Below, piece after piece: positions 42,795-51,217 of a stretch of DNA of 64,000 bases; position 1 is the stretch's first letter, and each line of letters starts with the position of its first letter. Made by a program: the position numbers and the translations under genes. The stretch comes from Ruminiclostridium cellobioparum DSM 1351 = ATCC 15832 (GTDB taxonomy: Bacteria; Bacillota; Clostridia; Acetivibrionales; DSM-1351). Location of the stretch: NCBI RefSeq assembly GCF_000621505.1, contig NZ_JHYD01000002.1, positions 248,001 through 312,000 of the forward strand, given 5' to 3'. The notes beneath the pieces were generated by a model. The model worked only from the letters and a program-made list of their open reading frames with translations. It was not told the origin of the DNA and did no database searches.

Positions 42795-44076
42795 GGTATT
42801 GAGTGCAAGATTCGGTAAAATCAAACCCGACAGTGTTGAAGAATATATTGCGGCAGGTGGTTATGAAGGTCTTAGGAAGACAATGTCAATGGAGCATGCT
42901 GATGCCATTGAAGAAATAAAGAAAGCCAACCTTTTTGGCAGGGGCGGTGCTGCTTACCCGACAGGTATAAAGTGGGAACAGGCTTATGCTATCAAAAAAG
43001 GTCCCAAATACATGGTCTGTAACGGTGACGAAGGTGAACCCGGTACATTTAAAGACAGGCACATTCTTGGAGAAGACCCCTTTGAACTCATCGAAGGTAT
43101 GACCATAGGCGCGTATATCATGGGTGCCAAAGAGGGATATATATACATCAGAGGTGAATATGCAGCTATTCAAAGGATAGTTGGGAGCGCAATAGCCAAC
43201 GCTGAAAAAGCCGGTTACCTCGGAAAGAACATCCTCGGAAGAGAAGGTTTTGACTTCACGCTTAAGGTTGTTTCAGGTGCAGGGGCATATGTATGCGGTG
43301 AAAATACCGCTCTTGTTGAATCAATAGAGGGAAAGACAGGCAGACCGAGACAGAAGCCGCCGTACATCAAGAATTGCGGTTTGTATCAGATGCCTACCAT
43401 ATTAAACAATGTAGAAACCTACTCATGTATTCCCTGGATAATCAAGGACGGCGGAGAAACCTTCAGCAAAAAGGGAACCGAGTTCAGCGGCGGTACAAAG
43501 TTAATGTGTCTTTCGGGAAATGTTCAGAACAGAGGAGTTTATGAAATTCCTTTCGGTATGACTTTAAGGGAACTCATTTATGACCTGGGCGGCGGAATTA
43601 CCAACGGCAGGAAGCTGAAATTTGTCCATCTTGGAGGACAGTCTGGAAGCTGCTTCCCTGAGAGCTTGCTGGATACTAAAATTTGTTACTACGATCTGAA
43701 AAAAGCAGGTATATCTTTAGGTTCAGGGGCTGTAGTAGTGGTGGATGACAGTCACTGTGCCGTTGATTACCTTAAGAATTCCATGGAATTCTTTGAAGAA
43801 GAATCCTGCGGCAAATGTACTCCTTGCAGAGAAGGAACCTATAGATTGGTGCAGCTTGTTGAAAAGTTTACAGAAGGTACTGCAACCATGGAAGACTTCA
43901 ATAAACTCAAGAGCCTTGCACAGACTATGAAGACATCCAGCTTCTGCGGTCTGGGCCAAAGCGCTCCCGTACCTCTGTTAACTCTTGTCAAGTATTTTGA
44001 GGAAGAGTTCCTTGAGCATATAAACGGTAAATGCAGAGCTGGTGTATGCCATATGACCGGAAAGGCAGGTAAATAA
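42787..44076 (+). CDS. hydB: NADH-dependent [FeFe]-hydrogenase, beta subunit (NuoF-like), short form
   Basis: A 429-residue flavoprotein. FMN and NAD sites are visible as GRGGAAYPTGIKW (51-63) and NGDEGEPGTFKDR (79-91). A [4Fe-4S] site follows as SCGKCTPCREGT with a distal cysteine in SSFCGLG. HydB of electron-bifurcating enzymes such as that of Thermotoga usually has about 600 residues, with a thioredoxin-like domain before this core and a two-cluster ferredoxin domain after it. Both are absent here, although the very end KCRAGVCHM recalls the junction with the latter. It oxidises or reduces NADH for HydA. Confidence 0.9.
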   Translation: MDKVLSARFGKIKPDSVEEYIAAGGYEGLRKTMSMEHADAIEEIKKANLFGRGGAAYPTGIKWEQAYAIKKGPKYMVCNGDEGEPGTFKDRHILGEDPFELIEGMTIGAYIMGAKEGYIYIRGEYAAIQRIVGSAIANAEKAGYLGKNILGREGFDFTLKVVSGAGAYVCGENTALVESIEGKTGRPRQKPPYIKNCGLYQMPTILNNVETYSCIPWIIKDGGETFSKKGTEFSGGTKLMCLSGNVQNRGVYEIPFGMTLRELIYDLGGGITNGRKLKFVHLGGQSGSCFPESLLDTKICYYDLKKAGISLGSGAVVVVDDSHCAVDYLKNSMEFFEEESCGKCTPCREGTYRLVQLVEKFTEGTATMEDFNKLKSLAQTMKTSSFCGLGQSAPVPLLTLVKYFEEEFLEHINGKCRAGVCHMTGKAGK

Positions 44077-44077
44077 T

Positions 44078-45802
44078 ATGGAAATGATCAACGTTACTAT
44101 AGACGGTATTGCAGTCGAAGTTCCAAAGGATACTACAATACTTGAAGCTGCTAAAAAGCTGAATATCAATATACCTACACTGTGCTTCATGAAAGGCATA
44201 AATGAGCCCGGTTCATGCAGAGTATGCGTAGTTGAGGTTGAAGGCTGGAGAGGTTTGCATCCTGCCTGTGTTACAAAAGTTTCCGAGGGTCTGGTGGTTA
44301 AAACCGCTACCAGTACTGTAAGGGAGGCAAGGAAGAATATCCTTGAACTCATTATGTCAAACCACAACAGGGAATGTCTCTCCTGTGACAGAAATCTTAA
44401 GTGTGAACTTCAGACACTCTGTAATGAAAATGGCATAGACAGACTTCCCTACGGGGGAAAAGTTGACAAGGGATGTCTTGATACTTCAGGTCCCATAGTC
44501 AGAGATCCAAACAAGTGTGTACTCTGCGGAAGATGCGTAAGTGTCTGTTCAAAAATGCAGGATGTGGGAGTTATTGATTTTGCTTACCGCGGAGCACATA
44601 TGACGGTCACTACTGCTTACGAGGAAGGTCTTGCGGGGCAGGAGTGCATCAACTGCGGACAGTGTATAAAGATCTGTCCTGTGGGTGCCCTTTCGGAAAG
44701 AGACGATACTGCCAGGGTATGGAAAGCCCTTGAAAATCCTGAGCTGCATGTTGTAGTTCAGACTGCTCCTGCTGTAAGAGTTGCCCTTGGCGAAGAATTC
44801 GGCTATGCTCCGGGCACGAATGTTGAAGGCAAAATGGTTACGGCATTAAGAAGACTCGGTTTTGATAAGATATTTGATACCAACTTCAGCGCCGACCTGA
44901 CAATAATAGAAGAAGGCAATGAACTATTAAACAGGATCAAGAACGGAGGAAAGCTTCCGCTGATCACTTCCTGTTCACCGGGATGGATCAAGTTCTGCGA
45001 ACACAACTACCATGATTTCCTTGAAAATCTGTCAACCTGCAAATCACCGCAGCAGATGTTCGGTGCCGTTGCAAAGTCCTACTATCCTGTAAAGGCTGAC
45101 GTTGACCCCAAAAAGGTGTTTGTTGTGTCGGTAATGCCATGTACGGCAAAGAAATATGAGGCCGACAGGGAAGAAATGCAGGTTGACGGGCTGAAAGATA
45201 TTGATGCCGTCATAACCACAAGAGAGCTTGCAAAAATGATCCGCCAGGCCGGCATCAGGTTTGCCGAGCTGGAAGACGGCGAGAGGGACAGCATCCTTGG
45301 AACCTATTCCGGAGCCGGTACAATCTTCGGCAACACCGGTGGCGTTATGGAAGCTGCCCTTCGTACGGTGGCCGACAAGCTTACCGGAAAATCTCTTGAC
45401 AGTATAGAATATACGGCTGTAAGAGGGCTGTCAGGCATCAGGGAGGCAACTGTAAACATAGCAGGTATGGATATCAAGGTTGCCGTTGCCAACGGTACCG
45501 GTAACGCTTCAAAACTGCTTGATAAAATAAGGGCGGGAGAGGCCGGCTATCACTTCATCGAAGTAATGGGCTGTGAAGGCGGATGCATCAACGGCGGCGG
45601 ACAGCCCATCATAAAAGACAAGTCCACCACCGAGGAAGTAAAAGCTGCAAGAATAAAAGGACTTTACGACATAGACAAAGCTTGTGTCACCAGAAAGTCC
45701 CATGAAAACCCTGAAATTCAGAAGCTTTATGCCGAATACCTGGGCGAAGCAGGTGCGCATAAGGCCCACAAACTGCTGCATACCCATTATGTAGCAAGAT
45801 AA
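44078..45802 (+). CDS. hydA: [FeFe]-hydrogenase catalytic subunit
   Basis: A 574-residue H2-producing or H2-consuming enzyme. The N-terminus has a [2Fe-2S] domain (IPTLCFMKGINEPGSCRVCV), then the His-Cys3 [4Fe-4S] motif HNRECLSCDRNLKC, then two CxxCxxC clusters (CVLCGRCVSVC and CINCGQCIKICP). The H-cluster ligands are C299 in TSCSPGW, C355 in MPCTAKKYE, and C499 and C503 in MGCEGGCINGGG. TSCSP instead of TSCCP is the form seen in multimeric NADH-linked enzymes such as T. maritima HydA. It follows hydB by one base. Maturases HydE, F and G are not in the window. Confidence 0.95.
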   Translation: MEMINVTIDGIAVEVPKDTTILEAAKKLNINIPTLCFMKGINEPGSCRVCVVEVEGWRGLHPACVTKVSEGLVVKTATSTVREARKNILELIMSNHNRECLSCDRNLKCELQTLCNENGIDRLPYGGKVDKGCLDTSGPIVRDPNKCVLCGRCVSVCSKMQDVGVIDFAYRGAHMTVTTAYEEGLAGQECINCGQCIKICPVGALSERDDTARVWKALENPELHVVVQTAPAVRVALGEEFGYAPGTNVEGKMVTALRRLGFDKIFDTNFSADLTIIEEGNELLNRIKNGGKLPLITSCSPGWIKFCEHNYHDFLENLSTCKSPQQMFGAVAKSYYPVKADVDPKKVFVVSVMPCTAKKYEADREEMQVDGLKDIDAVITTRELAKMIRQAGIRFAELEDGERDSILGTYSGAGTIFGNTGGVMEAALRTVADKLTGKSLDSIEYTAVRGLSGIREATVNIAGMDIKVAVANGTGNASKLLDKIRAGEAGYHFIEVMGCEGGCINGGGQPIIKDKSTTEEVKAARIKGLYDIDKACVTRKSHENPEIQKLYAEYLGEAGAHKAHKLLHTHYVAR

Positions 45803-45827
45803 TTGACCAATAAATCCTCAGGACCAG

Positions 45828-45877
45828 AGACTGTAGTAAAACCAGTGAATGAACCGGTTTTACCGCAGTCTTTTTTT
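45828..45877 (+). terminator. Rho-independent terminator of hydCBA
   Basis: AGACTG...AGTAAAACC pairs with GGTTTTAC...CAGTCT and is followed by seven T residues (45871-45877). Confidence 0.85.
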
Positions 45878-45995
45878 CATTATTATGTTAATCCCAAAAT
45901 TAGTATTCTGCCATAATGTATTTTATATGGTTTATTTATAGATAATACAAATTCAGTTAATAATAATTTTATAAAATCCACAAAAGGAGACAAAA

Positions 45996-46547
45996 ATGTC
46001 CGGCATACCGAAGGACGTGGAAATTCAAAAACAGTTAACGGAGCTCCATCTTGAACACTGGTTAAATAATGTTGTTTTTCATCCTAAATGGTGGTTATTA
46101 ATTATACTTTTGATACTGCTTTGGATAATATGGTGGAAGACAGCTATGAGGGCAGGCCTGCACGGTATTTGCCTCTATGCGGGCTTGATGTCGATTACGG
46201 CTCTTGGCATAAACGAATACGGCGAGGAACTTACCTTGTGGGAGTATCCCATAGACGTTATTCCCATATTTCCTCCGCTGTCGTCAATCAACCTGATCCT
46301 GATGATTTTGGTTTATTCCATCATATATCAATATTTTAGGACCGGCAGAAGGTTTATGGCTGCCTCAGCAACGGCTTCAGCGGTTATCAGTTTTATTGTG
46401 GAACCGGTGCTTTCAACGATAGGTTTTTACCGCTTGCTGAGATGGGAGTATCATTTTAGTTTCCTGTTATATATCATAGCTTCCACAGCTGTTTGGTACA
46501 TCACAAATAAAATCATAAATATTGAAAGGTCTGTGAAGAAAGTATAA
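45996..46547 (+). CDS. CBO0543-family membrane protein (first of two paralogues)
   Basis: A 183-residue protein with about five membrane segments. The conserved core is EELTLWEYPIDVIPIFPPLS, with tryptophan-rich HPKWWLL before it. This matches the clostridial CBO0543 family, which has no known function. The neighbour at 46598 has the same length and order of motifs, so the two are a tandem duplication. AAAAGGAGAC precedes the ATG. Confidence 0.78.
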   Translation: MSGIPKDVEIQKQLTELHLEHWLNNVVFHPKWWLLIILLILLWIIWWKTAMRAGLHGICLYAGLMSITALGINEYGEELTLWEYPIDVIPIFPPLSSINLILMILVYSIIYQYFRTGRRFMAASATASAVISFIVEPVLSTIGFYRLLRWEYHFSFLLYIIASTAVWYITNKIINIERSVKKV

Positions 46548-46597
46548 AAAGTTGAAGAAATTCATAAAAAAATATGTGTTTATCCCGGGAGAATGAA

Positions 46598-47149
46598 ATG
46601 GTTTATACAGTTTTATTTATTCAATCAGCTGCCAAGGTTCAGGAAAAATTAACAGATACCCGTATTGACGATTGGCTTGAAAGAATCGTTTTTCACGGAA
46701 AATGGTGGTTGCTGCTGGCTCTTGTCTTATTTTCCATGACTTTTTGGTGGAAAACTGTAGACAAAAGAAGATTGAGCGAAATGGTCCTATATGTTTCATT
46801 GATCATCATATTTACTCTGGTTTTGGATGAGATCGGAGAAGAATTTACGCTTTGGGACTACCCGTATGATTTGATACCGTTGTTTCCTCCAATGTCCTCA
46901 ATCGATATTGCATGTCTGCCGCTGATATATTCCCTGATATATCAGCGGTTTGGGGCATGGAAGGGTTTTATTGCCGTCACAGTGCTTATGTCGGGCATAT
47001 TTTGTTTCATCCTGGAGCCGTTATTCATAAGGATAGGGATATATCAAATTCTGAGCTGGAAAAGCTATTACGGCTTTCCAATATATATATTTATGGCGAT
47101 TATATGTAAGTTGGCCGTAAAAAAGATATATGCAAAATCCGGGGCATAA
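46598..47149 (+). CDS. CBO0543-family membrane protein (second paralogue)
   Basis: Also 183 residues and about five membrane segments: HGKWWLLLALVLF, then EEFTLWDYPYDLIPLFPPMS, then ILSWKSYYGFP near the end. Clearly homologous along its length to the gene before it but well diverged, so the duplication is old. The start at 46598 follows CGGGAGAATGAA; an in-frame ATG at 46574 would lengthen it without a ribosome site. Confidence 0.76.
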   Translation: MVYTVLFIQSAAKVQEKLTDTRIDDWLERIVFHGKWWLLLALVLFSMTFWWKTVDKRRLSEMVLYVSLIIIFTLVLDEIGEEFTLWDYPYDLIPLFPPMSSIDIACLPLIYSLIYQRFGAWKGFIAVTVLMSGIFCFILEPLFIRIGIYQILSWKSYYGFPIYIFMAIICKLAVKKIYAKSGA

Positions 47150-47200
47150 AAAAAATGCTAGTATAATGAAAAACACTAAAGGAAAGGTGATCGCAGATGG

Positions 47201-47822
47201 ATTCAATTACTCCTGGGACCAAACGGTGCGGGAAAGAGCACAACAATAAATATTCTGATTACAGCCTTAAAGGGAGAAAAGGGAAATGTCTTTTTCAAAG
47301 GCAGGAATATCAATCAAATAGCTAAGGCTTACAAGCAAAATCTTGGAATTGTTCCCCAGGAGCTTGCACTGTACGAAGAGCTGCCGGCTGAAAGGAATGT
47401 TGAGTTTTTTGCAGCATTATACGGGGTAAGAGGCAGGGAATTGAGGGTAAAGGTGGACGAGTCCTTGAAATTTGCGGGGTTATGGGACAGGAAGAAGGAT
47501 AGGGCAAAAACCTTTTCTGGAGGCATGAAAAGAAGACTGAATATAGCCTGTGCCATAGCACACGACCCCAAAATCATCATTCTGGACGAACCTACGGTGG
47601 GAATAGATCCCCAGTCAAGAAACCATATTAAAATCCATAAAGGAATTAAGAGAAAACGGAGCGACAATCATTTACACAACTCATTACATGGAAGAGGTTG
47701 AAGAGATCTCAACGCGCATTACAATAATCGACCACGGAAAAATTGATGCGGCAGTCATTGACAGAGGTGATGGAGAATTTGAGATTCAGACAATCAGAAG
47801 TGATGATTTTAAGAGTCAATAG
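47201..47822 (+). pseudogene. Decayed ABC transporter ATP-binding gene
   Basis: Translation from 47201 gives LLLGPNGAGKSTTINIL (Walker A), GIVPQELALYEELPA (Q-loop), FSGGMKRRLNIACAIAHDP (signature) and IILDEPTVGIDPQ (Walker B). The first 30 residues expected before Walker A are missing, and an ATG with a good ribosome site at 47197 leads into the wrong frame. At about 47627 the frame shifts by one; the other frame continues with LRENGATIIYTTHYMEEVEE (switch histidine) to a stop at 47820. Missing start plus frameshift mark it as broken. It was of the ABC-2 exporter type. Confidence 0.85.
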
Positions 47823-48070
47823 CAGTTTTAACATCTCTTCTGGCAGGTTGTTTCTACAGCTTTGACAATGGTAATGAAGTCATGAAAAAAATCATATCCA
47901 TTCTGCCGCAAAAAAATTTAATCAGCCTGGTGCAGGCAATTGAACATGGAAAGAGCTTTAATGCACTGGTACCTCAATTAACTTTTATGATCAATATCTA
48001 TTCAAAGCTGAATGTGGGCAGCCGTGTGGAGGCTGTGGAGCTGGCCCGGAAAATGAAGCTTATAACCTGA
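47822..48070 (+). pseudogene. Mosaic remnant: ABC-2 permease end fused to a LuxR-type end
   Basis: From 47822 to about 47985 the translation (SLLAGCFYSFDNGNEVMKKI, then ISILPQKNLISLVQAIEHGK) matches the C-terminal part of ABC-2 permeases (GGCF...P...ILP...). It then joins NIYSKLNVGSRVEAVELARK, which is the last helix of a LuxR-type helix-turn-helix, ending at TGA 48068. Two unrelated protein ends in one short frame suggest deletion through a former exporter-plus-regulator locus. Confidence 0.6.
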
Positions 48071-48088
48071 TAAGATAAATGCAATACA

Positions 48089-48137
48089 GGAAATTCTATT
48101 GAAACTGGTGAGTGTGCACCGTCACAATAGAATTTCC
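48089..48137. other. Long hairpin after the decayed ABC locus
   Basis: Perfect 13-bp arms GGAAATTCTATTG (48089-48101) and CAATAGAATTTCC (48125-48137) with an inner GGTG/CACC. No U tract follows on either strand. It may end the convergent ATPase transcript or be a repeat remnant. Confidence 0.6.
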
Positions 48138-48166
48138 CATAATTTCCTCCTGTTTTTGTATGATTT

Positions 48167-50776
48167 TTATTTTGTAATACCGGTCCGTATTGTCTTATAG
48201 AGCTGGATGACAACAAAGGGAACCAGTGCCAGCAGGCCAATAATTCCAAGGTGGCTGATAACACCGGGATCTATTTCAAACAGAAGCTGAAGCGGTGAAA
48301 TGGTGAGAACCAGGAATAGTAACAGCGTTCCCAGAAGCACTGCACCCCATTGATACCTGTTTGAAAAGAAGCCGATTTTAAACAGGGGATACCTGGAACG
48401 GCAGTTAAAGCCGTGTATCAGCCTTGCCAGCGCCAGAACGGCAAAAGCCATGGTACTGGCAAGTGCAGTATTCCCAGTATTTAAACCGTAATAGAAGGCT
48501 GCAAGTGCACTTGCGGCTATTACTGCACCTTCAAGAACAACCTGCAGCAGAAAACTCCTGTTCAGCAAGGGTTCATTTATATCCCTTGGCCTGGAATTCA
48601 AAGCATCTTTCCTGTACGGCTCCAGCCCAAGTGCAATTGCCGGCATTGAGTCGGTCAGCAGGTTGATAAACAGCAGGTGAATGGCTGTAAACGGAAGCGG
48701 CAGGGCTAAAACCGATGTATACAGTACGGCCAGGATGCCTGCCGTATTACCTGACAGCAGGAACTTGATTGAGTTCTTGATATTGGTGTAGATACTTCTT
48801 CCGTTTGAGACTGCCTTGACAATTGTTGCGAAATTATCATCCACAAGAATCATTGAAGCCGCATCCTTGGCAACCTCGGTACCCACCTTGCCCATTGCAA
48901 CCCCGATGTCGGCCTGCTTGAGCGCAGGTGCATCGTTTACGCCGTCACCCGTCATTGCCACGACATTTCCCTTATCCTGCCAGGCCTTGACAATACGTAT
49001 TTTGTGCTCAGGGGATACACGGGCGTAGACCGAAATATCCTCAACCTTGCTTTTCAAGTCTTCATCGGACATCTTTTCTATTTCCACACCTTCGACTGCA
49101 TGGCTTTTTTCATCCATAATGCCAATCTGCTTTGCAATTGCAGATGCTGTGATCTTGTGATCACCGGTTATCATAACAGGCTTTATACCGGCGCGTATGC
49201 AATCGGCTACCGCCTGCTTTGACTCCTCTCTCGGAGGGTCGATCATGGCTACCAGGCCAACGAAGGTCAAATCTTTTTCATCTTCCATTGAAAGCTTTAC
49301 ATGGGAATCAAAGGCTTTTCGTGCAAATGCCAGTACCCGCAAGCCCTCCTGGGAAAATTCCCTGTTGACCTTTTCAATAAATTCTATATTTTCCTGCTCT
49401 ATGGGTTTATCGCCATGCTCTGTCAGAACGCTTTTCGATCTGCTTAAAATAACGTCGGGAGCACCTTTGGTAAACATCATGAACTGTCCGTCAATGCTGT
49501 GCAGGGTGCTCATCAGTTTCCTGTCGGAGTCAAAGGGTACTTCCGACAGCCTTGCATATTCATCACGGACATCTTCCTCCTCATAGCCGTAATCATTTGC
49601 CAGTTTGATAAAGGCAACCTCGGTGGGGTCTCCTACGGCAGTCCCGTCGGTAATGGTGGCATCGCTGGACAGAATGCTTATTTTTACAATTGAACGCTGG
49701 AGTGTGTCCTCCATGTCAAGTTTTTCCGAGGTAAATATCTTCCAGCCCACAAATACCTTTTTTGCAACCATTTTATTCTGGGTGAGTGTACCTGTTTTAT
49801 CCGAGCATATGACCGACACGCTTCCCAGGCTTTCTACGGCATGAAGCTTCCTGACAATGGCATTTTCTTTGGCCATCTTTTGGGTGCCTATGGCAAGTAC
49901 AATTGTCACTATGGAGCTGAGTGCCTCGGGTATGGCCGCTACTGCAAGGGCTATGGCAAACATGAAGGAATCAAGAACCGGATAGCCCCTCACAACATTT
50001 GCTGCAAGAATGATACCGCAGAGAATTAGAATGGCCACAGCCAGCTTCTTTCCGAATTTGTCAAGGCTGACCTGCAACGGAGTAAGCTTGTTTTCGGCAG
50101 CATCCATAAGAGATGCTATTTTCCCCAGCTCTGTCGACATACCGGTGTGTGTGACAGCTACGACAGCCCTTCCGTAAGTGACATGACTGCCGGTAAACAC
50201 CATGTTCTTTCTGTCCCCTATGGGCACGTCGGAGGCTGATATTGTATCGGCTGTCTTCATAACACTTTCGGATTCACCGGTAAGAGAACTCTCATTTACC
50301 TGCAGACTGTGATTTTCAATGATCCTTCCGTCGGCACTTATAAAGTCTCCGGCTTCAAGTAACAGGATATCTCCCGCCAAAACCTCCCTGGAGGGAATCT
50401 CAATCCGCATTTTGTTCCTTATAACCCTTGCGACCGGTGAAGAGAGAGATTTAAGACTTTCCAGGGATTTTTCGGCTTTGAAATGCTGGGCAGTCCCTAA
50501 AACAGAGTTCAAAATAGTAACTGCAAATATAACGACGGCACTTTCATAATCCTTCAGAAAGAGTGAAACCACCGCAGCAGTCAACAGGATTATTACAAGA
50601 AAATCCTTAAACTGCCCCAGAAAAATTTTGATGACTCCTGCTTTTTTTCCGGTCTGCAGTTCATTATAACCGTATTTCTCTCTCAGGCTGGCGATATCCT
50701 TATCGGATAAACCGTTAAGGTTGGTATTCAGTTCCTTTAAAACCTCCTGGGCTGAGTAATTGTAATAGTTTTTCAT
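48167..50776 (-). CDS. Calcium-transporting P-type ATPase (SERCA/PMCA-like)
   Basis: An 869-residue P2-type cation pump with about ten membrane segments. Motifs are LTGES in the actuator domain, the phosphorylated D326 in SDKTGTLTQN, KGAPD in the nucleotide domain and TGDGVNDAPALKQADIG in the hinge. Segment 4 carries VAAIPEAL, where the PEGL-like glutamate coordinates calcium, and segment 6 has the N..TD (INLLTDSMPA) motif of Ca2+ pumps. Such enzymes export Ca2+ at ATP cost. The start at 50776 follows GGGGGAAG; an in-frame ATG at 50821 lies within a leader hairpin. Confidence 0.92.
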   Translation of the reverse strand: MKNYYNYSAQEVLKELNTNLNGLSDKDIASLREKYGYNELQTGKKAGVIKIFLGQFKDFLVIILLTAAVVSLFLKDYESAVVIFAVTILNSVLGTAQHFKAEKSLESLKSLSSPVARVIRNKMRIEIPSREVLAGDILLLEAGDFISADGRIIENHSLQVNESSLTGESESVMKTADTISASDVPIGDRKNMVFTGSHVTYGRAVVAVTHTGMSTELGKIASLMDAAENKLTPLQVSLDKFGKKLAVAILILCGIILAANVVRGYPVLDSFMFAIALAVAAIPEALSSIVTIVLAIGTQKMAKENAIVRKLHAVESLGSVSVICSDKTGTLTQNKMVAKKVFVGWKIFTSEKLDMEDTLQRSIVKISILSSDATITDGTAVGDPTEVAFIKLANDYGYEEEDVRDEYARLSEVPFDSDRKLMSTLHSIDGQFMMFTKGAPDVILSRSKSVLTEHGDKPIEQENIEFIEKVNREFSQEGLRVLAFARKAFDSHVKLSMEDEKDLTFVGLVAMIDPPREESKQAVADCIRAGIKPVMITGDHKITASAIAKQIGIMDEKSHAVEGVEIEKMSDEDLKSKVEDISVYARVSPEHKIRIVKAWQDKGNVVAMTGDGVNDAPALKQADIGVAMGKVGTEVAKDAASMILVDDNFATIVKAVSNGRSIYTNIKNSIKFLLSGNTAGILAVLYTSVLALPLPFTAIHLLFINLLTDSMPAIALGLEPYRKDALNSRPRDINEPLLNRSFLLQVVLEGAVIAASALAAFYYGLNTGNTALASTMAFAVLALARLIHGFNCRSRYPLFKIGFFSNRYQWGAVLLGTLLLFLVLTISPLQLLFEIDPGVISHLGIIGLLALVPFVVIQLYKTIRTGITK

Positions 50777-50790
50777 ATGACTTCCCCCTT

Positions 50791-50857
50791 CTGGTGGTCT
50801 GAAACATCTAAATTCATACATTGGACAATATACGTTTTAGATGTTGCATACTACCAG
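50791..50857 (-). promoter_or_regulatory. Leader hairpin of the calcium ATPase
   Basis: CTGGT and ACCAG close the element; inside, ACATCTAAA (50804-50812) pairs with TTTAGATGT (about 50836-50844) around a 23-base loop. It ends a few bases before the GGGGGAAG ribosome site. The yybP-ykoY metal riboswitch signature is not present. The remaining gap 50858-51217 is AT-rich and shows no gene; promoter hexamers could not be fixed. Confidence 0.45.
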
Positions 50858-51217
50858 TCAATATATTTAAATGTATAAGCTTTACCAATTTCAAATGACA
50901 ATTAATTTTAAATAAAACAAGATAATTTTAATCTGTACTCTTTTTAGGAAATGTATTCGGAAATGGATAGAAAGATAAAAATTATTATACATAACAAGGT
51001 GAATTTTAACAATTTTTTTATGTAACAATTTACAATAAATTAACAAACTATATAGCATGGGGCAGGATGCTTCCTTTAGAAAATCTTAATAAATGCATAC
51101 TGATATTTAAGAAATTTTTAGTCAAAAAGAAATATAATTTTGAAGTCTATTCTGATATAATATCAAAAGGGTTTGTCAGGTAAATTTAACATGACAAACG
51201 TTATTACGGAGGTAAAA

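Noticed and set aside
47197-47320. ATG with GGAAAGGTGATC site as the start of the ABC ATPase gene
   Set aside because: That frame is different from the Walker A frame and closes after about 40 codons; it supports decay rather than an intact start.
48096-48140. 14-residue minus-strand frame with a perfect AGGAGG site after the calcium ATPase
   Set aside because: The frame lies within the arms of the 13-bp hairpin, no relative is recognised, and such short frames behind AGGAGG arise by chance in AT-rich spacers.
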